Shown here piece by piece: positions 63,831 to 64,000 of a stretch of DNA of 64,000 nucleotides. The notes below the pieces were generated by a model. It did no database searches. It was not told the DNA's origin and saw nothing but the letters and a program-made list of their open reading frames with translations. The first letter of the stretch is position 1; every line of letters begins with the position of its first letter. Made by a program: the position numbers and the translations under genes. Where the stretch lies: contig NZ_BBRK01000006.1 in assembly GCF_002090115.1 (NCBI RefSeq), forward strand, positions 310,001 to 374,000, written 5' to 3'. The stretch comes from Demequina sp. NBRC 110054 (GTDB lineage Bacteria > Actinomycetota > Actinomycetes > Actinomycetales > Demequinaceae).

Positions 63831-64000
63831 CTTTCTCGTCTCCACGGACCCCTTCTCATCTCCACGGCCCGCGTCCCCGCGCATCGTCCCTCCCCCGCGC
63901 ATCGTCCCCACGTCGACGAAGTCCACCGCACGCGACCAGAACGTCCATAGCCGGACCAGACGTACTCGAACGACCTCATCGACGCGCAAACGTGACCCGC
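63831..64000 (+). other. Gene-free right end with two GCATCGTCC motifs
   Basis: CGCATCGTCCC at 63880 and 63898, preceded by a short direct repeat of CTC(G/A)TCTCCACGG (about 63836 and 63855). I see no supported gene start or end up to the window edge. Confidence 0.6.

Noticed and set aside
60213..63989. 1258-codon minus-strand open frame over valS
   Set aside because: Antisense to a complete ValS and continues through unrelated genes; shadow.

Overview
The window is about 70% G+C, with actinobacterial gene content: a FHA/Ser-Thr-kinase/WXG100 secretion locus, an actinobacterial-type ValS, an LAxTG surface anchor, and several probable leaderless starts with a TAnnnT box 6-8 nt upstream. I read it as Actinomycetota, most likely Micrococcales (Demequinaceae or Cellulomonadaceae-like). 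The family-level placement is a guess. No rRNA, tRNA, transposase or CRISPR array was found. Layout: 1-3.5 kb, a secreted nuclease with two lamin-tail domains, cut by the left edge. 3.8-7.3 kb, a methyltransferase, a DUF2254 membrane protein and three tiny genes. 7.4-16.1 kb, a 5'-nucleotidase, a UvrD-type helicase, an ArsR/permease/thioredoxin cassette, a flavin reductase-like protein, an MFS exporter and two tandem GNAT acetyltransferases. 16.1-22.7 kb, an LAxTG-anchored surface protein, a TM2 protein and glpD-glpK. 22.7-51.1 kb is the centrepiece. On the minus strand lie a giant Big/Fn3 surface protein, MoxR, DUF58, RDD-FHA, a transglutaminase-like protein, PP2C, FHA, a Ser/Thr kinase, an FHA-HTH protein and a YukD-FHA-FtsK (EssC/EccC-like) ATPase, then a WXG100 protein and a WXG100-fusion block. 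Facing it on the plus strand are a NarL-type response regulator, a histidine kinase and a degenerate second kinase. 51-64 kb holds a cysteine-rich miniprotein and a sulfide:quinone oxidoreductase-like operon, each behind a CsoR/CstR-like operator, plus LacI/arginine deiminase, an alpha/beta-hydrolase membrane protein, a Kef-type antiporter, a holin-like protein, an AhpD-like protein without its CxxC, and valS. The secretion locus looks like one regulated machine. Eight of its genes overlap or abut by a few bases. The YukD-FHA-FtsK protein would be the export motor. The WXG100 protein, the WXG100-lipase fusion and the WXG100-helical protein would be its substrates, and the kinase, phosphatase and FHA proteins a phospho-switch. 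A 20-bp dyad, GATGGGGA-N6-CCCATC, occurs twice in the divergent promoter region between the response regulator and the surface-protein gene, and a third time before the WXG100 gene. That suggests the adjacent two-component system controls both ends of the locus. EccB, EccD, EccE, mycosin, EsaA, EssA and EssB are absent from the window, so this would be a minimal or divergent type VII-like system. A second theme is a short dispersed motif, CGCATCGTCCCTGG (core GCATCGTCC). It recurs in intergenic gaps and has entered the ends of genes: it encodes the last residues of GlpD, is reiterated in the tail of the ArsR regulator, and sits on the start of the alpha/beta-hydrolase gene.
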